Shown one piece after another: positions 1-11,280 of a DNA stretch of 64,000 nt. The notes under the pieces were generated by a model. It was not told the origin of the DNA. It did no database searches and saw only the letters and a list, made by a program, of their open reading frames with translations. Position 1 is the first letter of the stretch. Every line of letters begins with the position of its first letter. The translations under genes were made by a program, and so were the position numbers. This DNA comes from Begonia masoniana (Eukaryota > Streptophyta > Magnoliopsida > Cucurbitales > Begoniaceae), in assembly GCA_022432975.1 (NCBI GenBank), contig CM039506.1, forward strand, positions 17,620,121 through 17,684,120. Direction: 5' to 3'.

Positions 1-1437
1 CCCTAACCGAAGGGGGCCCATCCAGCGGTCGGACTACCCCGTGCGGTTAGAGGAGGGGGGTACACGCTTACAACACGTACAGCCGTGCCTGAGCCCCACC
101 TTGCGTGACCAGATAACAGATTACATTCATTAATTACAGTACATGAGATGTGGTATCGGCCAGACCCTTAATTCGGCCCGCACAATAGATCAAGAGCCCC
201 CAATTTCTGGGCCACATAGTTTTCAGAAAACATCGTGCAGTGCAGAAATTCGTTTTCATGCCAAGTTAAAATACGTGATGCATGGACAGTTCAATATAAA
301 GTAAACAAACAAGCATGCGTACCATCAAGACTGTAAATGAAATAACCTACAAAACGTTTAAACTTAGCTACCCAACCAAAGCAGTTAAAACAATCAATCC
401 TCCAAGATCCTCGACGCTAAATCGAAGTACGGTGTAGGCCAATCGGCCAGAGTAAGTCACGAGAACTTACCTTGAGCGCACTGAACCTCAAGCTTCAGTC
501 CACGGGAGTCGTTCACCTAAACCAATTTAGAATCATCGACGTTAAAACGAATTTAAGCTTCTAACGTCCAAATTGATAAAAACCTTAACTAAAGAAATTT
601 CCTAATATTTCAACTTAACTTATCGAGCCGTTTAATCCATAAATCTACGCTCGATTCCCCGAAATCCAATTTACGAGTTTTTCGAAAACCCGAGATTTCT
701 CAATTTTTAACATTTTCACAAATTGATTTATTTTCGTCCAATAACGTCGAATACGTCCAATATATACTTAATCACGGCTAATCTATTAATTACGAACCCT
801 AATTCGCATTTTTTACGAAACCCTAACGGAAACCCTAACGTGAAATCGGTTCGAAAATTGAAAACTAAAGCTATAGAATCATAGATTCATACCTAGGATA
901 GCGATTGGAGGAAGAATCACGAAGAACGGAGGAAGAACGGAGAAGAACGGAGGTCGGAATCGTCGAGAATCGTCGACGGGAAGAGAGGGGTTTCTCTCTG
1001 GTTTTTGCGCGGGCAGAGGAGAAGTGAGGAGAAGAAGAGGTGATTTGTTATTTTATAAAAATTGGTTTGCAAATTAGCTATTTTGCCCTTAGCACATATT
1101 TCTATTTTATTTCGTCCTTCGGTTCGTCAATCGTCCAACTATTCGGGTTTACCAAATCTCCTTATTTCACCAATACGTCCAACTTATTATTTGGGATTTA
1201 ATAAAACTGTCCGTTCGTAATTTAGACCTTGTTTGCTATTTTTACTAAAACGTCCTTTAAATTTACGATAGAGGTAATTACTCGGAATATAGCGTTATTA
1301 TTCCGAAAATTCTCTAAAATTCCTGAAAATTCCTATTATTCGTTAGGATTGTAATGACGTTTTCTTTTCGTAAAACGGACCTAATTTGACATATTTACCA
1401 AAAATGCCACATACATAATAAAATATGAATATTCAAA
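1..1437 (-). mobile_element. LTR fragment, family A-related, reverse orientation
   Basis: This is part of a long LTR read on the minus strand, cut by the window edge. It aligns over most of its length with 58400-59863: same order of 'cagccgtgcctgagcc', the 'ggtgtaggccaatcggccagagtaagtcacgagaactta' region (in pieces), an AAACCCTAA-rich stretch and AT-rich 3' sequence. On the minus strand a consensus splice donor CAAG|GTAAGT lies at 470, followed by CCTACACCGTA at 428-438, the same module seen in other LTRs here. The LTR terminus expected near 1437 is not clean, so this end is probably truncated. Confidence 0.6.
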
Positions 1438-1660
1438 ATCCGTACAAGCTGGATATTACATCTTCTATTGGGCAATGATAATTGAGTCATGCAGGGTACA
1501 CGTGATAGATCGGAAGATGTGTACCCTATCAGCCGATGCATGCAAATCCATGCAGCCTGAGTAGAATGACGTCAAGTGATCTGAGGGCATTTCTTCTCTG
1601 CCCGATTATGTCATGGAACTGATAACCGAGCATAGTCGCTTCGAGAAATAAAAAAAAAAG
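1438..1660. other. Unassigned spacer with an inverted repeat
   Basis: No coding signal. A short inverted repeat is visible around 1493-1532 (CAGGGTACAC and GTGTACCCT). It separates the reverse LTR fragment on the left from forward family A sequence on the right. Confidence 0.4.
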
Positions 1661-2095
1661 AATTAATACTAATAATGAACAAGGTGCAGAAAGTAAGAAT
1701 TAAATGATTAAGAAAGTCATGAATTGTGTCTCGGCCCTACTGGGGTCGTTACACAAGTCCTTAGTGTCATAAAATTGAAGAAGCCTTGAGGGCTTAATGT
1801 GGTCAAGTGCGTGTTGATAGTACGAGGTTAGCAAAGTTAAGAGTTGAATGAACTTAGATCGAGGGTCTAGGTGAAGGAGGTTAAGCTGAAGTTGGTGGAT
1901 GTATGAACGATTGAGTTATGAAGTGCGTAGTTAGAAGGATTTAAAGCTTTAGAGTTGTAGGAAAATGTCCGAAGGGTGTGTAAGGCCATAGAGGTGTCGA
2001 GATTAATGTTGAGAGCTTAATGATGTAGGTAATGTGGGAGTGAGTAATTTGAGGATTAATCAAGTAACAATTTTGAGGACAAAATTTCAATTAAT
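1661..2095 (+). mobile_element. 3' end of an internal region, family A-like
   Basis: Non-coding sequence ending in TTTTGAGGACAAAATTTC at about 2071-2089, the motif that precedes the polypurine tract in the other elements of this window (for example 7788-7810 and 61318-61338). Here it runs straight into the middle of an LTR at about 2095; no polypurine tract or LTR start follows. It reads as the tail of another family A copy joined to the next LTR by a deletion. Confidence 0.5.
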
Positions 2096-4480
2096 GAAAA
2101 TCACAGAACATCCTCTCTGGCGATTTTTCCCCCTCCTACTGATTCTCCACGTTCCGGCCGATCCTCCTTCGATCAATGGCGATATCTTTACGTTTCCTTC
2201 TCCGAACAACATCCTAGGTATGAACCTATAGTTTTAGAGTTTTAGTTCTCGATTTCTAAACGTTTGAACGATTAGGGTTTCATGTAAAAATAGTTGGATT
2301 TTGTTACTAATGGTTAGTTATTGTGGTATTTGCGATTATTGGTTGAAATATTAGATGTATTCGGTGTTTAGGTTGAAAACTAGGTAAATGGAGCTTGGAA
2401 AACTCCATTAATGGAGGTTTGCTATTTGTGAGCGTAAACTGCTCGATGAAATGCCCGAGAGAGGTTTATGAGAATAGGAAATTTCCTTTAGTTAGGAGTT
2501 TTGTTCGTTTTCAAAATTTCACGGTTTAGGTCCAGTTTTAACAAAGAGTATTATTGATTGGCCTAGTGGACGAGGCTCACGGATGGCACCCGGATTGCTA
2601 AGGACAACAGGTAAATTCTCGTGACTTACTGTGGCCGATTGGCCTACACCATACGTCGGAATTGTTGTTGAGGATTGTTGGTGCAATGTATGTTTATATG
2701 TTTTGGTTGGGTAGTTAGGTTTAGTTGTTTTTTTATAGGTTATGCTTGTACTGTTTGATGGTATACACGTTGCTTGTTTACTTTATGCGTTATTCGTCAT
2801 GCATCATTGTTTTGTAAAGATCATGAAAAAGGAATTTATGCATCGGTTTCATGAAAAGAAAATGTCATGTAAGGGCAAGTAAAGTATCACAGTAAACAAC
2901 CATGGCATGGGGTTATCGAGGATGAGGTTCAGACCTGGCGTTCCATGGTGAGCGGGTTTTACTCCCTTCAGATGGTGTGGACTGTTTAACCGCTTGACGT
3001 GCCCTATCCATCTGTCGAGCGTTTTTTATAACGATAGACTGACACGTACTGATAAATGAAATGATATGGACGACTTTCATGAAAACTGCATATACATGTT
3101 CATGCACAGCATTTACGTAGAACTTGCTGAGACTTTTATCTCATAGGTGTCCTTATGGTGTCGGTGACTACGAGCAGGGTGAGGACGATGTCCCTCCACC
3201 TGACAAGCCTGCAGTTTGATGGAGGATGCTCGTGGGAGCGTGCTGGCGTATTCGATGCTAATATGACCTGTGGGAGCTAGAGGTTAAATGTTTTGGGGTT
3301 TTGGGATTTATACAGGCTGATGGTGAAAGAATAGAATGAACTATTTAGAACACATTTTAGGGTGTTTGATGTCTGGATATTGTAGATATAAAATTGATGA
3401 ACTGGAAGATGATTTTTTGATGTTTAATGTTTTTGGAAGTTCGGGGTAAATGATGTGTAGATATAGGGGAAAGATTATGAAGGCAGCTCTCTGGACAAAA
3501 TCCAGAGAGCTAGCCGATCGATCGCCAGAAAGGGGCGATCGATCGGGTAATGTATGGTTTAGAGTCGGGATTTTATATGTTTGCAGATAAGTGTTCATTA
3601 AGAAAGTCATCATCCAAAGTCCGTGGACGATAAAGTCCAGTTAAGTTTTTTGGCAGAAGAAAGTCATCATCCAAAGTTAGGGGCGAGTCCAAAGCTAGAG
3701 ACAATGAAGTCAGCGTGGACTGTGGATGATAAAGTCACGTGGTCTGTGGACGTTAAGTTTAAGTAAGTCTATGGATATTAGTCTGTGGACGATGAGTTTA
3801 TGTAGCCTGTGGACAATGAAGTCACGTGGACTGGGGATGATAAAATCATGTGGTCTGTGGACGATAAAGTTCAGTTAAGTGTTTCTATAAAAAGGTCATT
3901 GACCAAGTCCAAAGTATTCTGTCTTCTGTCTCCGTCGTCCACGTTGCCTTCTGTTTTCAGTCGTCCACACTGCCTACAGTTTCAGTCGTCCACACTGACT
4001 ACTGTTTTCAGTCGTCCACACTGACTATTGTTTCAAACGTCCACGCCTTCTTAGGTTTTGTCGTCCATACCTTCTAAGATTTTAGTCGTCCAAACCCGAT
4101 AGAGAGAATTAGCTATCTCCTCCACTGTTTAAATTGATGAAACCCGAGAAGAAAAATACTGTTTCTTCTATGAAACCCGAGAGGAAAAACTTAATTCTCT
4201 GCCTGTCCTTATTGTTTTAGTATTGACTCCTAAGTTTAAAATTTTACTGAGGTTTCCGCAATTAGATAAACTTCCGTTGAATAAAGTAATTAGTTTTTAA
4301 ATGTTGGTAGACATGGATTTAATGTCTGAGTCTATTCTCTCACGATTGATGAACGAATGAAAAGGGAAATGAAGTGATAAATGAAAATGAAGATTGTATA
4401 AGAATGGACTAGGTAATAGGCAAGTTTAAATTTTACGAGATTTTTAGGAATAGTACAATGGTAAATTAAGGGTCGTTACA
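2096..4480 (+). mobile_element. 5' LTR of family A element (5'-truncated)
   Basis: Aligns with the 3' LTR at 8096-11280 apart from the solo LTR nested there, and lacks about 270 bp at its start (the counterpart of 7823-8095). It ends GGTCGTTACA and is followed directly by a primer-binding site. Inside are a donor-like site at 2611, the CCTACACCAT segment at 2643-2652 and its partner at 3155-3164 (here damaged, GTGTCGG instead of GTGTAGG). A GATCGATC palindrome cluster lies near 3513-3547 and a run of GTGGACGA then TCGTCCAC repeats at 3620-4090. Confidence 0.8.
3620..4090. repeat. Degenerate GTGGACGA / TCGTCCAC repeat clusters
   Basis: The left half repeats short motifs of the type GTGGACGATAAAGTC; the right half repeats their complement CAGTCGTCCACACTG. 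The two halves can fold on each other. The same arrangement recurs at 10440-10905 in the 3' LTR, so it is a family property. Confidence 0.7.
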
Positions 4481-4496
4481 GTTATGGTATCAGAGT
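4481..4496 (+). other. Primer-binding site, initiator tRNA-Met type
   Basis: TATGGTATCAGAGTT follows the LTR end by about three bases. TGGTATCAGAG is the complement of the 3' end of plant initiator tRNA-Met, the usual primer of plant chromoviruses. Confidence 0.8.
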
Positions 4497-4637
4497 TCCC
4501 AGATTTTAAAATCGGTTCTGTGGATTGCTCGACTGTGCAAGCCACTACACGGATATGCTTCTCCAACTTTAAGTACGTTATATGCTTTTTTTTGTTTTGA
4601 TTTCTTAGGATTTTGTGTTATTGTATAGGTGATCAAA

Positions 4638-5182
4638 ATGGTGCGTAAAGGAAACAATAGAGACTTGAGAGATGATATGATAGACCAGTTACGAGAATTT
4701 ATTGCCCAACAAGCTCAACATCTAAACCGACAGGCAATCCATATAGATAGACAATCTCGCCAGCTTGAAGCATTGTTAAACTGGGAGGGCCTTAGAACCC
4801 AAGTGGTGGTTGCTCCTAGTAACCACGGTATAGATAGGTTCCTCATAGAATTTCAACCGCACCCAGTAGAGAAAAAGCAACAAAGAGGTGTTAAAAGGCC
4901 GTACGAGGGAAGGAATGACTATGGTAAAGGAAAACAGGCACAAAGAACTTCCCAAAAACCTTGGTGTCCTGGTTGTCAGAAGAATCATTATAGTGTGTGT
5001 AGGTTGGGTGCGACCAATGCTTTAGATGTGGGGAGGCAGGCCACTACGCCCATAATTGTCCAAGAACGGCTACCAATCGGGAGAGAGTCACACCGAGGAT
5101 AATTGCCCCGATCGAAAACAAGGAAACTGCACATCCATCAGCTGTTTCAGGTAATGTTTTATCTTCTCTGTTAGAGAAGTGA
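4638..5182 (+). pseudogene. Family A mini-gag, frameshifted
   Basis: Starts at the ATG after a probable leader-intron acceptor (TATAG, 4624-4628). The N-terminus is polar with a heptad-like stretch (DQLREFIAQQAQHLNRQ). No capsid core follows: the sequence goes directly to a basic linker and cysteine-rich region (CPGCQKNHYSVC). Near 5012 the frame breaks; one frame over, the nucleocapsid knuckle CFRCGEAGHYAHNC is intact, followed by RIIAPIEN and a stop at 5180-5182 where a protease would begin. The copy at 54357-54983 has the same organisation, including a stop at the same place. It therefore looks like a small Gag derivative lacking capsid and pol, amplified as such, and later broken in this copy. 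Confidence 0.7.
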
Positions 5183-7822
5183 AGAACAATAGAGTAAAAA
5201 GGGGTAGTTGGAGTGATGATTTAATGACCATATGTGTACGATAGATAAAAGTAGGCTTGAGAATAGAGAGGTAAGAGAATGGTATAAGATGGGTAGGAAG
5301 GGTTCCTTAGAGAACCTCGACGAGAAGGCAATAGATTAGATCCAGGACAATATAGGTCTTGTAGAAAGAGAGTTACGCGTTAATAGGGCTAATCTGACTT
5401 CACCACAGGAAGTTGTACACTTGGAATTGAGTTGACATTAGAAGGATGCGACTTACGAGATATAAGATCTAAATAGATAGAAACTGGATCTTAGTTGACA
5501 AACTCTTATGATTTTAGAATATGATCAATCAAGGAGAAATTTGAGAGATGTCCGTTAGTATGTATGAATAAAAAGGAAATGGTAGTAGAAATTTGAATAT
5601 CCTAGATCTGTGAGAAGTTGGGAGTGTCTCGACAAATGTAGCCTTCAAAAGTTTAGTTTAAGTAAATTGTTGAGAGAGAATGTAAAGTGTTAATCTCTTT
5701 GGCAAAGGGGCGATGGATCGAATACAACGTTGTAGATGAAAGATCAAAGTGATTTCAAGGGAATATTCGTATCAACCAATATCAACGAAGAATATAAGGG
5801 AATTTACTCGGAGTTGAAAGGTTAACAAATCTCGAGACAATAAAGAATCGAGGTTATACAAAAGGTAATACTCGAGTAACAAAAATTGGCCGGTCTCTGG
5901 GAGAGAATGGTCATCTGAGAAGATTAGTCGGTAACGAACGATTGCCCATTTCGCGAAAAAATTTTGATCAACGTACCATAAAAAGGAGACTTAGAGAAGT
6001 TAAGAGTGATCAATGATTAGTAGACACGTCAGACGTTTGAGTATTGTTTGATTAGAGGTTATGAAGAAGAAGCAGGAGAGCTACAAAGAACTTAGGAACC
6101 CAAACGCAATAACTACTAAAGAAAAAGTTTAGCACTCTAAATTGGAAGCCGTGTTTCGGGTTTAAGACAACTAGTATGACTATAGAAGGGATGACGATTC
6201 AACTAGAGTGAGTCTCTAGTTGGTATGGCTTAAGTTGAAGGCCATGGATGTGAGGTATACCACCGGGATAGAAGTAGGAACATGAATGTTTGAAGAACTA
6301 GGAAGACTAGTCTTAATGAAGAGATGCTTTAAATTATTGGAAAAATAAAGAGGTAAGATTTGAGAATTTGAGAAGATTGGATTAAAGGTGTGAACTTATC
6401 TACAACAAGTTTGCAAACAAAAGACTGTTGGGTGAATCGTTGCACGGGAGCCAAGTAGTATATTAGAACCCGACTAGGAGGAACGAAGGAGAGTAAACTA
6501 TTTAGAGACTTCGAAGAAATTCTTGTGCGATATTAAAGATAGGTGCCGGAGATTGTTAGGTTAAATGAAGGATTAAAATTTGAAGTTTAGCCCAATGTTT
6601 TTTTGCGCCCAACGATTTGGGGAATTTGTGGATTATCAGATGGGGAGAATAGAAAATTTCACATAAGCCATCTAAGTAGACTTAGAAGTGGGGCTAAGTT
6701 AGAAAAGTTCTAAAGGTTTGACTCGTATTCAACAAGTCGAGAACGATGGATACACAAATGACTTAAAGTGACAAGTAATAGTTTAGAGCGTATCAATGGT
6801 GAAACTTAGGGAATCGACTACACTCAGAGTTTATAAAGATGGAGTAAGACAAACGAAGTGTAAGGTAGATTTTATGAGAATCCAGTTAAGGATATGACGA
6901 GGGAGCTCGTCATTTTAGCTTAGAATGAAATGTGATGTTTATAAGGTCTTATTTATAAAGGAGTCAAGACCTTAAGGGAGTAGCGACTTTAACTCCTAGT
7001 TGGACTCGTTGAGACCATGAGGTAATTTCGATAAGCTAGCTTGTGAAATATAGAGATCAGAGTTTTAATTGGGAAATCCGCATACGTGATCAAAGTCGAT
7101 GAGGTGCCCAGGGAAGTATACAACCTGGATACTGTCGATAAAATAGTTATGAGAGATCATTACTAGAGATGATGTAGTAATTGAGTTGGCATGCGTTCCG
7201 ACTTTGGACTGAGTCGATGAAATTGTGGAGAAATTTGGGTCACAGCCCAGGAGTTGGAAGAAATTTTTAGAAGGTATTCGATCTAGCTGATGTTAAGAAG
7301 CTTAGATATAGGTACGATCTAAAGGAATAGCTAAAGAAAGACTTCCATGGAAGAAACTTTGAAGTTTGCTTCATTAGGAAATCGAGGACTTGAATTAGGC
7401 TTTAATCGGGGAAGCCCGAATATAAGGTCAAGTCAAAAGAGCAAGGAAGTTTAACTTATGGGTGGTTAGGTGGAAGCTGATGCATGTGTAAATTATTTAC
7501 GTGCATATAAACCCAGTTGGGTTATCTAAATTGGGGACTTAGGAGTTGTTAGCATGCGAGGTATAACCAACGACATGATTAGTCAGATCAAATGCAGTGG
7601 ATGTGATCAAGAGGTTAATGTTGCACCATTAAATCTTAGGAATTTTGGATCAAAGTTCTCATAGGGGAAATTCAATTATTTTGAGAAGTGGACAAAAGAC
7701 ACTCGAAAGAAACAGAGTATCTGTACATCGAAGTATGAGGCCGTAAAGCATAAGACATTAATATCAAGGACTATAAGCTAAGTCAAATTTTGAGGACAAA
7801 ATTTTAATTAAGGTGAATGGAA
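5183..7822 (+). mobile_element. Non-coding internal region of family A element
   Basis: About 2.6 kb without a recognisable protease, reverse transcriptase or integrase in any frame; no YxDD-type or zinc-finger motifs found by eye. The start is homologous to 54984-55400. It ends with TTTTGAGGACAAAATTTT and a weak polypurine tract (AAGGTGAATGGAA) before the 3' LTR. This fits a non-autonomous element; a very decayed pol cannot be excluded. Confidence 0.6.
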
Positions 7823-9179
7823 TGTAACACCCGGCTTTACTGGACTTTAGAAATTCCTCTATGTGATGGCAATTGCGTAAATATAAGAAATTTAGCTCGT
7901 TTTACGAACGAAGAGTTTTATTAAAGCTCCAGAAGTAAATCAGAATTATTGTTGAAATAAGGATATTTGGAGTAACTGAATCGATGATTAGATAATGAAA
8001 TAAAAGATTATTAAGCTTAAAGGGTGAAATAGTAATTTTGCATGTCAAAATCCATTAAAATAACACAACCCCTCTTTCTTCCTCCCAGCACTTAACGAAA
8101 AATCACAGAACACCCTCTCTGGCGATTTTTCTTCCCCTCCTATGATTCTCCACGTTCCGGCCGATCCTTTTTCTATCAACGACGATTTCTTCACGTTTCC
8201 TTCTCTGAACAACATCCTAGGTACGAACCTATAGTTTTAGAGTCTTAGTTCTCGATTTCTAGACGTTTGAACGATTAGAGTTTCGTGAGATTTTCGTAAA
8301 AATAGTTGGGTTTTGTTAGTAATGGTTAGTTATTGTGGTATTTGCGATTGTTGGATGAAATATTAGATGTATTCAGTGTTTAGGTTGAAAACTGGGTAAA
8401 TGGAGCTTGGAAAACTCCATTAATGGAGGTTTGCTATTTGTAAGCGTAAACTGCTCGATGAAATGCCCGAGAGAGGTTTATGAGAATTTTAGGAAATTTC
8501 CTTTAGTTAGGAGTTTTGTTCGTTTTCAAAATTTCACGGTTTAGGTCCAGTTTTAACAAAGAGTATTGTTGATTGGCCTAGGTGGACGAGGCTCACAGAC
8601 GGCACCCGGATTGCTAAGGATGACAGGTAAGTTCTCGTGACTTACTGTGGCCGATTGGCCTACACCATTCGTCGGAATTGTTGTTGAGGATTGTTGGTGC
8701 AATGTATGTTTATATGTTTTGGTTGGGTAGTTAGGTTTAATTGTTTTTTTATAGGTTATGCTTGTACTGTTTGATGGTATACACGTTGCTTGTTTACTTT
8801 ATGCGTTATTCATCATGCATCATTGTTTTGTAAAGATCATGAAAAAGGAATTTATGCATCGATTTCATGAAAAGAAAATGCATGTAAGGGCAAGTAAAAT
8901 ATCACAATAAACAACCATGACATGAGATTATCGGGGATGAGGTTCAGATCTGGCGTTCCATGGTGAGCGGGTTTTCCTCCCTTCAGATGGTGTGGGCTAT
9001 TAAACCGCTTGACATGCCCTATCAATCTGTCGAGCATTTTTGATAACCATAGACTGACACGTACTGATAAATGAAATGATATGGACGGCTTTCATGAAAA
9101 CTGCATATACATGTTCATGCACAGCATTTACGTAGAACTTGCTGAGATTTTTATCTCATAGGTGTCCTTATGGTGTAGG

Positions 9180-10008
9180 TGTAACGCCCCGAGTTTTCTG
9201 AACCCGGTTCGCTACATAAAGCTCGATCATGACTTCGTCCGATGGGAAGTGGATCAATTTTCCCAAAGTATAAATCCTCTACTCAATTAAGGGGCGAATT
9301 AATTCCCTTAACAGCTTTACTGGTTCACATCTCACCTTAACATGATATGAAAACTCATTTTCATGGCATTTCAAAAATATGATGCATGACAAACTGAAAA
9401 CATACAACCATGCATAAACCCTACTGTTCTGTGATGTAGGCCCGAAGGCACACACAAGTTCTACTTACCTAGTCTCCTGGAAACGAACTCGGTTGCAAGC
9501 TACCTCGAGTATTAACAAACCTAAAATCATAGACAGGGCATACATTAAATTTCCTCTAATCTTCATTCTAAACCACCAGAAATCTAAGGGAAACTGTTTT
9601 GGGAACTCTAGTCACTGTGCATTCCCGATTTCAACTTAAACCGAAACTAACACTCGTTTACTGCATTCTCCAAAACCTAAATATCATCCCGCCCACCAAC
9701 GATAGATACAATGTAGCTAGAAATAGAAGCAAAACTCACCAAGTTCGGAAGAAATCGCTGGAGGAAGTCGAAGGGAGTCTCCTATCGCGCTCTGCAAGCC
9801 GAGGAGCTGAGAATGGGGAGGAAATAAAATCAACAGTGGCGGCTACTTCATTAATAGTTTCCTTAAATACGTTATCCACCTTTGAATTTCTAATTACCCT
9901 TATGCCCCTGCCTAGTCATCCACTAACCCTACATGTAATATTGCCATATGAATTGTGCCATTAGTTTAAAAGGAATAGAAAAACGGTTTGATAGAACCGG
10001 GTATTACA
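9180..10008 (-). mobile_element. Solo LTR, family B (short form)
   Basis: TGTAACGCCCCGAG...GGGTATTACA flanked by the 5-bp duplication GTAGG (9175-9179 and 10009-10013). The 5' LTR copy of the host element shows the site without the insertion (3155-3170). Its ends match the LTRs of the Tekay-like element at 32960-42114, but it is only 829 bp and lacks the central and acceptor-side portion. The donor side of the LTR intron module is present (9468 on the minus strand; GTTCTGTGATGTAGG at 9426-9440). Confidence 0.9.
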
Positions 10009-10439
10009 GTAGGTGACTACGAGCAAGATGAGGACGATGTCCCTCCACCTGATGAACCTGCAGTTTAATGGAGGATTCTCGTGGGAGCGTGCTGGCGTAG
10101 TCGATGCTAATATGTCCCGTGGGAGCTATAGGTTAAATGTTTTGAGATTTTCGAATTTATACGGGCTGATGGGTGAAAGAATAGAATGAACTATTTAGAA
10201 CATATTTTAGGGTGTTTGAAGTCTGGATAGTGTAGATATAAAATTGATGAACTGGAAGATGATTTTTTGATGTTTAATGTTTTTGGAAGTTCAGGGTAAA
10301 TGATGTGTAGATATAGGGGAAAGATTATGAAGGCAGCTTTCTGGACAAAATCCAGAGAGCTAGCCGATTGATCGCCAGGAAGGGGCGATCGATCGGGTAA
10401 TGCATGGTTTAGAGTCGAGATTTATATGTTTGCAGTTAA

Positions 10440-10905
10440 GTGTTTAGTAAGAAAGTCATCGTCCAAAGTCCATGGACGATAAAGTCCAGTTAAGTTTTTT
10501 GGCAGAAGAAAGTCATCGTCCAAAGTTAGGGGCAAGTCCAAAGCTGGAGACAATGAAGTCACGTGGACTATGGACGATAAAGTCACGTGGTCTGTGGACG
10601 TTAAGTTTAAGTAAGTCTATGGACGTTAGTCTGTGGACGATGAGTTTATGTAGCCCGTGGACAATGAAGTCACGTTGACTGGGGACGATAAAGTCACGTG
10701 GTCTGTGGACGATAAAGTTCACTTAAGTGTTTCAGTCGTCTACATTGCCTACAGTTTCGGTCGTCCACACTGACTACTTTTTTCAGTCGTCCACACTGCC
10801 TACAGTTTTAGTCGTCCACACTGACTATTGTTTCAAACGTCCACGCCTTCTTAGGTTTTGTCGTCCATGCCTCCTAAGGCTTTTGTCATCCAAACCCGAT
10901 AGAGA
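10440..10905. repeat. Degenerate GGACGA / TCGTCC repeat clusters
   Basis: Counterpart of 3620-4090 in the 3' LTR: forward GTGGACGA-type motifs to about 10710, then TCGTCCAC-type motifs to about 10895. Confidence 0.7.
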
Positions 10906-11280
10906 GAATTAGCTATCTCCTCCACTGTTTAAATTGATGAAACCCAAGAGGAAAAATACTGTTCCTTCGATGAAACCCGAGAGGAAAAACTTAATTCTCT
11001 GCCTGTCTTTATTGTTTTAGCATTGACTCCTAAGTTTAAAATTTTACTGAGGTTTTCGCAATTAGATAGACTTCCGTTGAATAAAGTAATTAGTCTTTAA
11101 ATGTTGGTAGACATGGATTTAATGTCTGAGTCTATTCTCTCACGATTGATGAACGAATGAAAAGGGAAATGAAGTGATAAACGAAAATGAAGATTGTATG
11201 AGAATGGACTAGGTAATAGGCAAGTTCAAATTTTACGAGATTTTTAGGAATAGTACAATGGTAAATTAAGGGTCGTTACA

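Larger units (their letters stand above)
7823..11280 (+). mobile_element. 3' LTR of family A element, with nested solo LTR
   Basis: Begins TGTAACACCCGG and ends GGTCGTTACA. Without the nested insertion it is about 2.6 kb. Donor GACAG|GTAAGT at 8627, CCTACACCAT at 8659-8668, partner ATGGTGTAGG at 9170-9179. The GATCGATC cluster is near 10363-10397 and the GGACGA repeats lie at 10440-10905. Several percent difference from the 5' LTR suggests an old insertion. Confidence 0.85.

Noticed and set aside
1..850. CCCTAA-like motifs (at 1 and near 820-840) as telomere repeats
   Set aside because: Only isolated copies within LTR sequence; no tandem array.
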